This document shows positions 44,036 to 52,994 of a DNA stretch of 64,000 bases, in pieces (position 1 is the stretch's first letter; each line of letters begins with the position of its first letter). The position numbers were made by a program, and so were the translations under genes. This stretch comes from Brevundimonas mediterranea (lineage in GTDB: Bacteria > Pseudomonadota > Alphaproteobacteria > Caulobacterales > Caulobacteraceae), in contig NZ_CP048751.1 of assembly GCF_011064825.1 (NCBI RefSeq), forward strand, positions 1,240,001-1,304,000, given 5' to 3'. The notes beneath the pieces were generated by a model. That model was not told the origin of the DNA. It did no database searches and saw only the letters and a program-made list of their open reading frames with translations.

Positions 44036-44467
44036 CTAAAGGTTGATCACGCTCGCGCCCGCTTCATCCGACAACCGCTCCGCCAGGACGGCGCGGTGGC
44101 ACCCGGCGTGGTCGGCCTCGAAGCACAGCAGGGCCACGCGCTTCTCGCCCGCCAGCGCCTTCAGCCGCTCATATTCCATCTGGGCCTGAGGCTCGGCCAG
44201 ATGGTCGGCGAAGATGGCGCGCATTTCGGCGACATGACCCTTGCGGGCCGCATCCCGACCCGCCTTGGGCGTGCCCAGGACGCGCAGGTGGAGATAGTCG
44301 ATCCCCTCGGCCTTCAGGCTCTCGCCCAGAATCGTCTTGGAAAACCCGGCGCGGCGCGAGGCGGCGACGGCGCGGACATCGACCAGAAGATCGACCCCGG
44401 CCGCCTTCAGCCGGTCGATCACCTGGGCCTGGGTCGCGCCCTCGTAGCCGATTGTGAAGACTTTCAT
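44036..44467 (-). CDS. DUF488 family protein
   Basis: Protein of 143 residues. Family features: MKVFTIGYEGATQAQVID at the start, VDVRAVAASRRAGFSK, and a cysteine/histidine segment CFEADHAGCHRAVLAE near the end. The biochemical role of DUF488 is unknown. ATG at 44467, divergent from the NDUFA9-like gene. Confidence 0.87.
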   Translation of the reverse strand: MKVFTIGYEGATQAQVIDRLKAAGVDLLVDVRAVAASRRAGFSKTILGESLKAEGIDYLHLRVLGTPKAGRDAARKGHVAEMRAIFADHLAEPQAQMEYERLKALAGEKRVALLCFEADHAGCHRAVLAERLSDEAGASVINL

Positions 44468-44582
44468 GGGTCGCAGATAGGGGCGGCGGCCACGATCGCC
44501 AGCTTGACAGTCCAACGCCGCGTTGCGGTGCGGCGCCCTATCGTTTATCCCGCCGACACGGATTTCGACTGGAGCTTTCCCC

Positions 44583-45560
44583 ATGGCTGACCTCGCCCCC
44601 GGCGTCGTGACCCTCTTCGGAGGATCCGGCTTCATCGGATCGCAGGCGGTGCGCGCCCTGGCCCGTCGCGGCTGGCGCATCCGCGTGGCGGTACGCAACC
44701 CGGTTCTGGCCATCGAGGTCCAGCCCCTGGGCGATCCGGGCCAGATCCAGTTCATGCGCTGCGACGTGACCAATGCCGAGGATGTGGCGGCGGCGGTGCG
44801 CGGCTCGCACGCCGTGGTCAATCTGGTCGGCGTCCTGCACGACGGCGGCGGCAAGCGCGGCTTCAAGAGCGCCCATGTCGAGGCCGCCAGGAATATCGCC
44901 CAGGCGTCCAAGGCCGCCGGGGTGGAGCGCGTCGTCCAGATCTCGGCCATCGGCGCAGATGCGAACAGCCGCTCCGCCTATGCCCGCACCAAGGGCGAGG
45001 CCGAAAACGAGATCCGCGCCGTCTATCCCGACGCCGTCATCCTGCGTCCGTCGCTGGTGTTCGGCGCCAGCGACAGCTTCCTGAACCGGTTCGCCGCCAT
45101 GGCGACCATGGCCCCCGCCCTGCCGCTGATCGGCGGCGGCAAGACGCAGTTCCAGCCGGTCTATGTCGGCGACGTGGCCGAGGCCGTCGCCCGCGCCGTG
45201 ATCCGCGGCGACGCAGCCGGCCGCACCTTCGAACTGGGCGGACCGGACGTCTTCAGCTTCCGCGAAGTGCTGGAGCTGGTGTGCCGCGAGACCGGCCGCA
45301 ATCGGCCGCTTCTGCCCATCCCCTTCCCCGTCGCCCGCCTGATGGGTTCGGTGTTCCAGACCGTCGCCCTTCTGGGCCTGACCCCGCCCCTGACCCGCGA
45401 TCAGGTCGTCATGCTTCAGTCCGACAACATCGTCTCGCCGGACGCCGCCGGCCTGACCGACCTGGGCATGGTTCATCCGACCAGCATGGGCTCCATCGCC
45501 CCCTCCTATCTGTGGCGCTATCGCGACGGCGGCCAGTTCGCCGTCTCGCCCGCCCACTGA
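44583..45560 (+). CDS. NDUFA9-like NAD(P)H-binding protein
   Basis: Atypical short-chain dehydrogenase of 325 residues with the nucleotide-binding loop FGGSGFIGSQAVRAL near the N-terminus and a SAYARTKGEAE segment at the usual YxxxK place. It is the bacterial relative of the mitochondrial complex I subunit NDUFA9, common in alphaproteobacteria and often near ubiquinone or respiratory genes. It may act as a quinone- or lipid-related reductase or assembly factor. Confidence 0.86.
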   Translation: MADLAPGVVTLFGGSGFIGSQAVRALARRGWRIRVAVRNPVLAIEVQPLGDPGQIQFMRCDVTNAEDVAAAVRGSHAVVNLVGVLHDGGGKRGFKSAHVEAARNIAQASKAAGVERVVQISAIGADANSRSAYARTKGEAENEIRAVYPDAVILRPSLVFGASDSFLNRFAAMATMAPALPLIGGGKTQFQPVYVGDVAEAVARAVIRGDAAGRTFELGGPDVFSFREVLELVCRETGRNRPLLPIPFPVARLMGSVFQTVALLGLTPPLTRDQVVMLQSDNIVSPDAAGLTDLGMVHPTSMGSIAPSYLWRYRDGGQFAVSPAH

Positions 45561-45620
45561 CGCCCCCTTCGCCGGCCTGACGCCCGGCCGTGAAAACGGC
45601 CGGGCGATCTTCGCACGGCG

Positions 45621-45635
45621 GAACAAATAGTGCAC
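45621..45635 (+). promoter_or_regulatory. LexA-like (SOS) box before recQ
   Basis: GAAC, seven bases, GCAC: one base away from GAAC-N7-GAAC, the complement of the alphaproteobacterial SOS box GTTC-N7-GTTC. It ends ten bases before the recQ ATG, a place where a repressor would block initiation. One mismatch makes this tentative. Confidence 0.35.
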
Positions 45636-45644
45636 AACCTTCGG

Positions 45645-47543
45645 ATGCCCGCCACGCAAACCCAGTTCCGCCCCGCCCAGGACCCGACGCTGGACGACGC
45701 CCGGTCCCTGCTGTCGCGCGTCTGGGGCCATGGCGACTTCCGGGGCCTGCAAAGCCAGGTGGTGGCCGAGATCCTGGCCGGGCGCGACGCCCTGGCCGTG
45801 CTGCCGACCGGCGGCGGCAAGAGCGTCTGCTATCAGATCCCGGCCATCCTGCGCCCCGGCCTCGGGCTGGTGGTCTCGCCCCTGATCGCCCTGATGACCG
45901 ACCAGGTCGAGGCCCTGAAGCAGCAGGGGGTCGCCGCCGCCCGCCTGGATTCCGGGGTGTCTCTGGACGAGCGGTCGGCGATCTGGGCCGCCGCCCGGTC
46001 CGGCGATCTGGACCTGCTGTACGTCTCGCCGGAAGGCCTGGCGGCCGGGGCCATGATGGATCGACTGGCCGAACTGCCACTGAGCCTGATCGCCATCGAC
46101 GAAGCCCACTGCGTCTCGCAATGGGGGCACGATTTCCGGCCCGATTATCGCAACCTGGGTCTGCTGGCCGAGCGGTTCCCGAACGTCCCGCGCATCGCCG
46201 TCACCGCCACCGCCGACGCCCGCACCCGCGACGACATCCTGCGCTCGCTGCGGCTGGAACAGGCCAAGGTCTTCGTCGACAGCTTCGCCCGCCCCAACCT
46301 GCAGCTGTCGGCCGAGCGCAAGGAGAGCGCCTCGCGCGCCAAGACCGACGCCCGGGTCATCGAACTGGTGCGTGAGCGGCGCGGCAAGCCGGGCGTGGTC
46401 TATTGCGGCAGCCGCGACGGCTGCGACCGCGTGGCCCAGGCCCTGCGCGACGCCGGGACCAACGCCATCGCCTATCACGCGGGCATGGACAACAAGGAGC
46501 GGGACCGCCGGCTGGAGCGTTTCCTGGCCGAGGACGGGGCCGTCATGGTGGCCACCATCGCCTTCGGCATGGGGGTGGACAAGGCCGACGTCCGCTTCGT
46601 CATCCACGCCGATCCGCCGGGCAGTCTCGAGGCCTATTGGCAGGAGATCGGCCGGGGCGGCCGCGACGGCGAACCGGCCGAGGGCATCACCCTGTACGGC
46701 CCGTCCGACATCGCCTGGACCCTGCGCCGGCTGGACAGCCGCCCCATGGCCGAGGAGGTCAAACAGGTCCAGGTGCGCAAGGCCCGCCAGCTGTTCGCCA
46801 TGCTGGACGGCGCCGTCTGCCGCGCCCAGGCCGTGCGCCGCTATTTCGGCGAGACCGACGCGGACCCGTGCGGCGTCTGCGACATCTGCGGCGACCCGCC
46901 GCTTCTCTATGACGCCACCGTCCCTGCGCAAAAGGCCCTGGCGGCGGTCCAGCGGCTGGGCGGCCGGTTCGGCCGGGGCCGGATCGTCGACCACCTGACC
47001 GGCCGGACCAAGGCGGTCCAGCCGTGGGAGCAGCAGCTGTCCACCTGGGGCATAGGCGCCGACATCTCGCCCAACGGCTGGCGCGACATCGTCGATCACC
47101 TGTTGTTCGAGGGCCTGCTGGTCGAGGATCCGAACGACGGCAAGCCCCTGGTCGGTCTGGGCGACGGCGAGGCGGTACGCGCCGTCTACAAGGCCGAACG
47201 CAAGATCGAGGTGCGCCGCGTGCCCGCCGGCTACGACGCCGGCACGCGCTCGGGCAATCCGCGCAATCGCCGCGACCGCACCGGCGAGGGCCGCAACGCC
47301 GCGCTGGAGACCATGGACGCCGACGTCCGCGCCCGGTTCGAGGCCCTGCGGGCCTGGCGCCGCGACCGCGCCTCGGAACAGCACGTCCCGCCCTATGTCA
47401 TCTTCCAGGACAAGACCCTGCTGGAAATCGCCCACGCCGAGCCCGGCGACCTCGCCGCCCTCGCCGCCCTGCCCGGCGTCGGCCAGTCGAAGCTGGACCG
47501 CTACGGCAAGGGGGTGCTGGAGACGCTGGGCGGTCTCGACTGA
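45645..47543 (+). CDS. recQ: ATP-dependent DNA helicase RecQ
   Basis: Superfamily 2 helicase of 632 residues used in recombination and fork repair. It has FRGLQSQVV (motif 0), Walker A PTGGGKSVCYQIP, IDEAHCVSQWGHDFRPDY (DEAH) and QEIGRGGRDGEP (motif VI). A four-cysteine zinc site (C in VCRAQ, then CGVCDIC) is followed by a winged helix and a C-terminal HRDC domain. The ATG at 45645 is preferred; a GTG at 45630 is possible. It overlaps the convergent lipoprotein gene by 43 bases. Confidence 0.94.
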   Translation: MPATQTQFRPAQDPTLDDARSLLSRVWGHGDFRGLQSQVVAEILAGRDALAVLPTGGGKSVCYQIPAILRPGLGLVVSPLIALMTDQVEALKQQGVAAARLDSGVSLDERSAIWAAARSGDLDLLYVSPEGLAAGAMMDRLAELPLSLIAIDEAHCVSQWGHDFRPDYRNLGLLAERFPNVPRIAVTATADARTRDDILRSLRLEQAKVFVDSFARPNLQLSAERKESASRAKTDARVIELVRERRGKPGVVYCGSRDGCDRVAQALRDAGTNAIAYHAGMDNKERDRRLERFLAEDGAVMVATIAFGMGVDKADVRFVIHADPPGSLEAYWQEIGRGGRDGEPAEGITLYGPSDIAWTLRRLDSRPMAEEVKQVQVRKARQLFAMLDGAVCRAQAVRRYFGETDADPCGVCDICGDPPLLYDATVPAQKALAAVQRLGGRFGRGRIVDHLTGRTKAVQPWEQQLSTWGIGADISPNGWRDIVDHLLFEGLLVEDPNDGKPLVGLGDGEAVRAVYKAERKIEVRRVPAGYDAGTRSGNPRNRRDRTGEGRNAALETMDADVRARFEALRAWRRDRASEQHVPPYVIFQDKTLLEIAHAEPGDLAALAALPGVGQSKLDRYGKGVLETLGGLD

Positions 47544-48808
47544 TCATCGCCCAGTCCCGGCGCGACCTGCACCGGGAAGGCGCAGGCAGACGGCGGTCCG
47601 TTGAACGACAGACCTGAGGTCGCCGTCAGCTCGCCCCGCAGCACCTCGCCGATCAGGGCCTTGATCTCCTCGACGGACGGCTGTTTCGAACCGGGGTCGA
47701 AATATTTGAAGGCCGAGCGGCCGTCGCACCGATACTCGTCCAGGAAATAGCTGGGGACCGTCCCGCCCATCATATCGGGCGAGGTCGTCAGCCAGAAGGC
47801 GCGAGGCGAGGCCTTGGGATCCGACGCATGCACGACGCCGACGATCAGCCCCGTCAGGCCGGGACGGATCACGCTTTCTCGCTCGAACAGATCGACGCTC
47901 GCCCCCGCCGCCTCGAACCGACCCAGGGCCTTCGTCCCCGGCTCAGCCGACAGGGCCTGAACGGACGCGGAGATCAACCGGTCACGCTCGGCGGCATAGG
48001 CCGTCCAATCCTCCAGCCGGGCCTGCGCGTCCATCATCGCGAAACTGGCGTAGGCGCCGATGGGCGCCGGCGCGGGTCGAGGGACCGGGGCCAGAAGGAC
48101 CGTCGCCTTGTCGGCCTCGCCCGCATGGGTCGCCAGAACCGCCCGCATGACCCGCGCATGCCACGACGGCTCGCCCTCGCCACACAGGGCGATGATCCGA
48201 TCCGCCGCCGCGGCCGCCTCATCCAGGGCGCCAGCCTCGAACCGCATACCCGCCGATGTCCACAAGGGTCCTGTCGCGCCGCAGTCGGAGACGCTGGCCG
48301 GATCGACCGCCGTCAGGTTCAGCATCAGGTCCTGTCGCGCCAGAATCGCCGACGGCACGAGATCGGCATAGGCGGCGGGGGAGCCGCACAGCTGACCGCC
48401 CAGGCCAGGCATGGCGGTCAGCAGGGTCAAGCCGCACAGGTCCATGCGGGCCGCGTCCGCGTCGCTGACGCCTGGATCCGTGATCTGCACATTGATCAGC
48501 GTGCCGGGATTGCCGTTTATGCCCGGTTGATAGATGGGCATGGTGCGGGTGTGGGGCGCACCGGCCGTCGCTCTGAGGGTTTCGACTGCGACCGGATCCT
48601 TGGCCACGCCGCGCAGGCCGTGCTTCTTGAGGAAGGACAGGGCGTATTGCGCCTGGCGATCACCTGTCGCGGCCCGCGTCTCCAGCGAGGGCACGGGTTC
48701 GGTGAAGGCCAGCTTCAACGGGGCGTTGGCGACCAGCGGATCGACCGTCGTGGCGCAGGCGGACAAGGCGGCCGCAACCATGGCCAGGCCGAAGAATTTG
48801 CGGATCAT
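47501..48808 (-). CDS. Lipoprotein of unknown function
   Basis: Protein of 435 residues with a lipoprotein signal and lipobox LSAC (cysteine near residue 18). A Sel1/TPR-like stretch (TGDRQAQYALSFLKKHG) comes early. Several cysteines are scattered (in DLCG, QLCG, SDCG, ALCG, YRCD), which may pair in the periplasm. The last residues overlap recQ on the other strand. No family is recognized. Confidence 0.78.
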   Translation of the reverse strand: MIRKFFGLAMVAAALSACATTVDPLVANAPLKLAFTEPVPSLETRAATGDRQAQYALSFLKKHGLRGVAKDPVAVETLRATAGAPHTRTMPIYQPGINGNPGTLINVQITDPGVSDADAARMDLCGLTLLTAMPGLGGQLCGSPAAYADLVPSAILARQDLMLNLTAVDPASVSDCGATGPLWTSAGMRFEAGALDEAAAAADRIIALCGEGEPSWHARVMRAVLATHAGEADKATVLLAPVPRPAPAPIGAYASFAMMDAQARLEDWTAYAAERDRLISASVQALSAEPGTKALGRFEAAGASVDLFERESVIRPGLTGLIVGVVHASDPKASPRAFWLTTSPDMMGGTVPSYFLDEYRCDGRSAFKYFDPGSKQPSVEEIKALIGEVLRGELTATSGLSFNGPPSACAFPVQVAPGLGDDQSRPPSVSSTPLP

Positions 48809-48879
48809 GACGACATTCCCCCGAATGATGCGTCATCATGCCAAGATCGCCACGACCCGTCCAGATTGTCAGAGAGACG

Positions 48880-49782
48880 TCAGCCCATGAACCGTTCCAC
48901 CGCCGCCTGAAAGCGTGCGGGCTGGTCGATCATGACCTGGTGGTCGGCGCCCTCGATGCGGACGAATTGTGCGGGCCGGCGCAGGGTGGAGAAGCCGTAG
49001 CGGTACAGGCCCTCCAGCCGGTTGCGCGGGTTGTTCGTGTCCCGCGTCCAGCCATAGACCACCGTGACCGGAGCGGTGACGTCGCGCAGCCGTTGGCGCA
49101 GATCGACCGTCAGGGCTTCGTACAGGCCCTGGGCCAGCACCCGCCGGTCCCCGCCCTGCAGACCCAGGCCGTCGAACACCATGTCGCCCGCCAGGCCGAG
49201 GTCGCCGCCCAGGGCCGAAACCTGGCCCTTCAGCGCCTGGTCCCCGAACAGCATCAGGGCCTGATAGCCCAGCCGCGCCAGGGGCTCGACCTCGCGGGCG
49301 GTGACGCGGGAATCGACCAGGGCCGGAAAGAAGGGGGCGGAATCGACCACCATCACCCGGCCGATCCGGTCCCGCATGTCCGCCGCGACCCGCAGCGCGA
49401 TCTGGCCGCCCAGCGAATGTCCGATCAAGGCAGGGCGCGAAAGCCGCTGTTCGCGGATGTAGCGTTCGATCTCCAGGGCGGCGGGCGCGGCCAAGGCGCC
49501 GCCGGCGTTGGCGCCGATGTCCGTCTGGCCGAAGCCCCGGATGGTGACCAGATGGACCCGATACCGGCCCTCCAGCTTGTCCGCCGTCGACCGCCACGCC
49601 GCCCCGGTCGAGCCCAGGCCCGGAATGAAGACGATATCCGGCCCCGCGCCGCGCGTCTCGACGATGATCCTGTCGGAACGGAAGGCGGGGGCCAGAGACG
49701 CCGATACTGTTGTCCGGGCGGCGGAGACGCCGGGCAGGACGAAAAGCAGGATCGCGAAAAGCGGAGCAAGAAGACGGCGCAT
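48880..49782 (-). CDS. Exported alpha/beta hydrolase
   Basis: Protein of 300 residues with a signal peptide (to about residue 22). The nucleophile elbow GHSLGG follows a PALI strand; an oxyanion-region FIPGLGST and a C-terminal GADHQVMID with the catalytic histidine complete the fold. The substrate is unknown. The ATG at 49782 has AGGTG seven bases upstream; a GTG three codons earlier is an alternative. Confidence 0.87.
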   Translation of the reverse strand: MRRLLAPLFAILLFVLPGVSAARTTVSASLAPAFRSDRIIVETRGAGPDIVFIPGLGSTGAAWRSTADKLEGRYRVHLVTIRGFGQTDIGANAGGALAAPAALEIERYIREQRLSRPALIGHSLGGQIALRVAADMRDRIGRVMVVDSAPFFPALVDSRVTAREVEPLARLGYQALMLFGDQALKGQVSALGGDLGLAGDMVFDGLGLQGGDRRVLAQGLYEALTVDLRQRLRDVTAPVTVVYGWTRDTNNPRNRLEGLYRYGFSTLRRPAQFVRIEGADHQVMIDQPARFQAAVERFMG

Positions 49783-49835
49783 GACCCGCACCTAACGCAC
49801 GATCACGGCGATCGGTTGACGGCCGCGACCGTTAG

Positions 49836-50621
49836 TCATCGCCCCTTGAAGTCCGGCTTGCGCTTGTCGACGAAGGCGGACATGCCCTCCTTCTGGTCCT
49901 CGAAGGCGAAGAGAGAGTGGAACAGGCGGCGCTCGAACCGCACGCCCTCGGTCAGGGTCGTCTCAAGGGCGACATTGACCAGTTCCTTGTTCATCATCAC
50001 CGCCAGCGGGCTCTGGGCCGCGATCTTGGCCGCGGCGACGCGGGCCTCGTCCAGCAGGGCGTCGGGGGCGACGACGCGGCTGACCAGGCCGGCGCGCTCG
50101 GCCTCGGCGGCGTCCATCATGCGGGCGGTCAGGATCATGTCCATGGCCTTGGACTTGCCGACCAGACGGGTCAGCCGCTGCGAGCCGCCGATGCCGGGCG
50201 CGACGCCCAGATTGATCTCGGGCTGGCCGAACTTCGCCGTCTCGGACGCGATGATGAAATCGCACAACATCGCCAGTTCGCAGCCGCCGCCCAGGGCGTA
50301 GCCCGACACGGCCGCGATGATCGGCTTGCGGAACCGCATGATCCGGTCATGGCCCAGGGCGAAGAAATTGCCCTTGAACATGTCGGCGTAGGACTGGTCC
50401 GCCATCTCCTTGATGTCGGCGCCGGCGGCGAAGGCCTTGGCCGAGCCGGTCAGGATCAGGCAGCGCACGCTGTCGTCGGTCTCGACCACATCGAGGAAGG
50501 CGGCCAGTTCGCCGAACAGGGTCGAGTTCAGAGCGTTCAGCGCCTCCGGCCGGTTCAGGGTCACGACGGCGTAGCCGTCGGCGCAGCGTTCGATCAGCAG
50601 GGTGGAATAGGCGTCGGCCAT
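49836..50621 (-). CDS. Enoyl-CoA hydratase
   Basis: Crotonase-fold enzyme of 261 residues. The two catalytic glutamates are seen in [11 protein letters not shown] and [19 protein letters not shown], and the oxyanion motif in [10 protein letters not shown]. It hydrates trans-2-enoyl-CoA in fatty-acid beta-oxidation, probably short-chain. It stands alone, without other beta-oxidation genes nearby. Confidence 0.94.
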   Translation of the reverse strand: MADAYSTLLIERCADGYAVVTLNRPEALNALNSTLFGELAAFLDVVETDDSVRCLILTGSAKAFAAGADIKEMADQSYADMFKGNFFALGHDRIMRFRKPIIAAVSGYALGGGCELAMLCDFIIASETAKFGQPEINLGVAPGIGGSQRLTRLVGKSKAMDMILTARMMDAAEAERAGLVSRVVAPDALLDEARVAAAKIAAQSPLAVMMNKELVNVALETTLTEGVRFERRLFHSLFAFEDQKEGMSAFVDKRKPDFKGR

Positions 50622-50668
50622 GGGCGGTCTCCTTTGAGCGCGGTCATACAGGGACGAAGGCGGGCTTG

Positions 50669-51112
50669 CTACCGGCGCGGCGTCAAGGCCAGCGTCAGGC
50701 CGGCGCGCACCAGTTCGGCGACGACCGCCATGCCGAGCAGCAGATTGGCGGCGATCACCTGGCCGCGCGCGCCCGACAGATCCAGCGTCCAGCCGAAGAC
50801 GGATGAAAGCGCCAGGACCAGGGCCGAGAGCAGGATCAAGCCGACCAGCAGCATCAGGGCGACATGCCCCGCCTTCAGCGCCGCCTGAAGCGTCGGCCCG
50901 TCGTCCAGCGCACGGGTGCGCCGTCTAAGCAGACGGGCGATCAGCCCGGTGGCGGCCCCTTCTGCGACGACGGCGACGATCAGGGCGGCGAGAAACCACC
51001 AGATCAGTCCCCCGAGATCGCCGGAGCGCAGACCTTGAGCGAAATGAAGGAAATAGGCGCCCCAGACCAGGACGCCGACCACCAGACTGATCCACAGATG
51101 GATTTTGCGCAT
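50669..51112 (-). CDS. Four-helix membrane protein
   Basis: Protein of 147 residues with four hydrophobic helices, starting [21 protein letters not shown] basic loop [13 protein letters not shown] separates helix pairs. No known family. The ATG at 51112 has AGGAGG upstream. It lies 19 bases after mutM on the same strand and is probably co-transcribed with it. Confidence 0.75.
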   Translation of the reverse strand: MRKIHLWISLVVGVLVWGAYFLHFAQGLRSGDLGGLIWWFLAALIVAVVAEGAATGLIARLLRRRTRALDDGPTLQAALKAGHVALMLLVGLILLSALVLALSSVFGWTLDLSGARGQVIAANLLLGMAVVAELVRAGLTLALTPRR

Positions 51113-51131
51113 GGGGCGGACCTCCTCGGGA

Positions 51132-51995
51132 TTACGTCTTCTGGCAGGACGGGCAGTAGAAGGTCGAGCGACCACCCTGGACGATGCGCGCCACGACGCC
51201 GGAGCAGCCTTCGCCCTGACAGGCTTGACCCTCGCGGCCATAGACGTCGAACCGGTGCTGGAAATAGCCCTGGCCGCCCTCGGCGTTGGCGAAATCCTTC
51301 AGGGTCGATCCACCGGCGGCGATGGCGTCGTTCAGCACGTCGCGGACGACGGCGGCCAGCCGCTCCAGCCGCGCCTTCGAGACCGATCCGGCCGCGACCA
51401 GGGGCGAGATGCGGGCGCGGTAAAGCGCCTCGCAGACATAGATGTTGCCCAGTCCGGCGACGATCCGCTGGTCCAGCAGCGAGACCTTGATGTTCTGTGT
51501 CTTGCCGACGAAGGCCTCGACTAGGTGCGCGCCGGAAAAACCATTGCCCAGGGGTTCGGGCCCCAGGCCGGCGAACCACGGGTGGACCTCGACCTGGTCG
51601 GTCGGGATCAGACCCATGAAGCCGAACCGGCGGGCGTCGGCGTAGCCGATCCGGGTCGAGGCGCCGTCACGGACGGCGCAGCCGCTGAAATGCTCGTGCT
51701 TGCCGGCGGTGGGCGCAGCCTCCTCGAACTCGCCCAGTTGGGTTCCGTCCAGGGTGAACCGGCCGGTCATGCCCAGATGGGTGATCCAGGTCTCGCCGCT
51801 AGACAAAGGCATCAACAGATATTTGGCCCGTCGGTCGATCCGTTGGACCGTCGCCCCCTCCAGCCGCTCGACGAACCGGTCGGGAAAGGGAAAACGCAGA
51901 TCGGGCCGGTTGATCCTGACCCGGGACAGGCGCGCGCCCGCCAGTACGGGCGTCAGGCCGCGTCGGACGGTTTCGACCTCGGGGAGTTCTGGCAT
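51132..51995 (-). CDS. mutM: Formamidopyrimidine-DNA glycosylase
   Basis: Base-excision repair enzyme of 287 residues that removes 8-oxoguanine and formamidopyrimidines. The N-terminal catalytic PELPEVE (Pro after Met, then Glu) is intact. RRAKYLLM holds the conserved lysine. A C-terminal zinc finger (CQGEGC...YCPSC) completes it; the QGGRSTFYCPSC end is typical. Confidence 0.97.
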   Translation of the reverse strand: MPELPEVETVRRGLTPVLAGARLSRVRINRPDLRFPFPDRFVERLEGATVQRIDRRAKYLLMPLSSGETWITHLGMTGRFTLDGTQLGEFEEAAPTAGKHEHFSGCAVRDGASTRIGYADARRFGFMGLIPTDQVEVHPWFAGLGPEPLGNGFSGAHLVEAFVGKTQNIKVSLLDQRIVAGLGNIYVCEALYRARISPLVAAGSVSKARLERLAAVVRDVLNDAIAAGGSTLKDFANAEGGQGYFQHRFDVYGREGQACQGEGCSGVVARIVQGGRSTFYCPSCQKT

Positions 51996-52134
51996 GGGTC
52001 GGTCCTAGCCCCTCGGTGATCGCGGGCCAAGCGGATCGTCCGCCCCCGCTGCGATCTTCAGAAAACCTTGTTCGAACCGACGTTCAGCCGACACCCTGGT
52101 CTGTCATCCGTTTTAGGCGCACTCCGGGGGGAAC

Positions 52135-52917
52135 GTGTCTCAATCGATCATCATCCGCCGGCCCGGCGTCCGCGTCTCGAACCTGATTCGTTCGGTCGGT
52201 CTGACGCGCGACGACGCCGCGATCCTGGCGGCGGCGGCCGTTTTGGCGGTCAGCGTCTATTTCCTGGCCTTTCCCGGCGTCGATATTGCGGTCAGCCGTC
52301 TGTTCTACCGGCCCGAAGCCGGCTTCTTCCTGGCCGACAATCCCCTGCTGAAGGCGTTGCGCAAAAGCTCCTCCCTCGTTCTGGCCCTTATGCTTCTGGG
52401 CGTGATCGGCCGACTGGCGTGGCGCGCCCTGCGTCGCCGGCCCCTCGGCGCCGCCGCGCGCCGCGCGGTCTTCGTCCTGGCCGCCCTCGCGGTCGGGCCG
52501 GGCCTGGTGGTCAATCTGGTGCTGAAGGGGCTGTGGGGCCGCGCCCGTCCGGTTCAGATCGACCAGTTCGGCGGCGACGCGGCCTTCACCCCCGTCTGGA
52601 TGGTCAGCGACGCCTGCCAGTCCAACTGCTCCTTCGTCTCGGGCGAGGGCTCCAGCGCGGCCTGGATGGTCGGGGTCCTGCTGGTAGTGACGCCGGCGAA
52701 ATGGCGGCCGGTCGTCCTGCCCCTCGCCGTCGTCTACGCCTTCGCCCTGTCGATGAACCGGCTGGCCTTCGGGGGGCATTTCCTGTCGGACATCCTGCTG
52801 TCCTGGGCCCTGACCGCCCTGGTCATGACGGGGGTCTATCGGGTGACGGTGGCCTCGCCCGGCCTGGTTCGTCGGGCGCGGCGGCGGTTCCGAGGGCTTC
52901 AGCCCCTCCCCGCCTGA
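52135..52917 (+). CDS. PAP2 family phosphatase
   Basis: Membrane phosphatase of 260 residues (GTG start after GGGGGGAAC). Motif 1 KGLWGRARP and motif 3 SMNRLAFGGHFLSD are standard. Motif 2 reads CSFVSGEGS, so the usual histidine of SGH is a glutamate. Lipid-phosphate phosphatases with SGE in this place occur in the LpxE/LpxF-like group. It may act on lipid A or undecaprenyl phosphates. Six helices are expected. Confidence 0.86.
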   Translation: MSQSIIIRRPGVRVSNLIRSVGLTRDDAAILAAAAVLAVSVYFLAFPGVDIAVSRLFYRPEAGFFLADNPLLKALRKSSSLVLALMLLGVIGRLAWRALRRRPLGAAARRAVFVLAALAVGPGLVVNLVLKGLWGRARPVQIDQFGGDAAFTPVWMVSDACQSNCSFVSGEGSSAAWMVGVLLVVTPAKWRPVVLPLAVVYAFALSMNRLAFGGHFLSDILLSWALTALVMTGVYRVTVASPGLVRRARRRFRGLQPLPA

Positions 52918-52994
52918 GCGTTGTCTGGGCGTGACCGGTTGCCGCAGGCGGCGTTATGGGCTTACGTCCGCGTCGAACGTGGGAACCGATCTCG

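Noticed and set aside
44538..47435. Open frame of 965 codons on the minus strand opposite the NDUFA9-like gene and recQ
   Set aside because: Shadow of two well-supported plus-strand genes; no recognizable domain.
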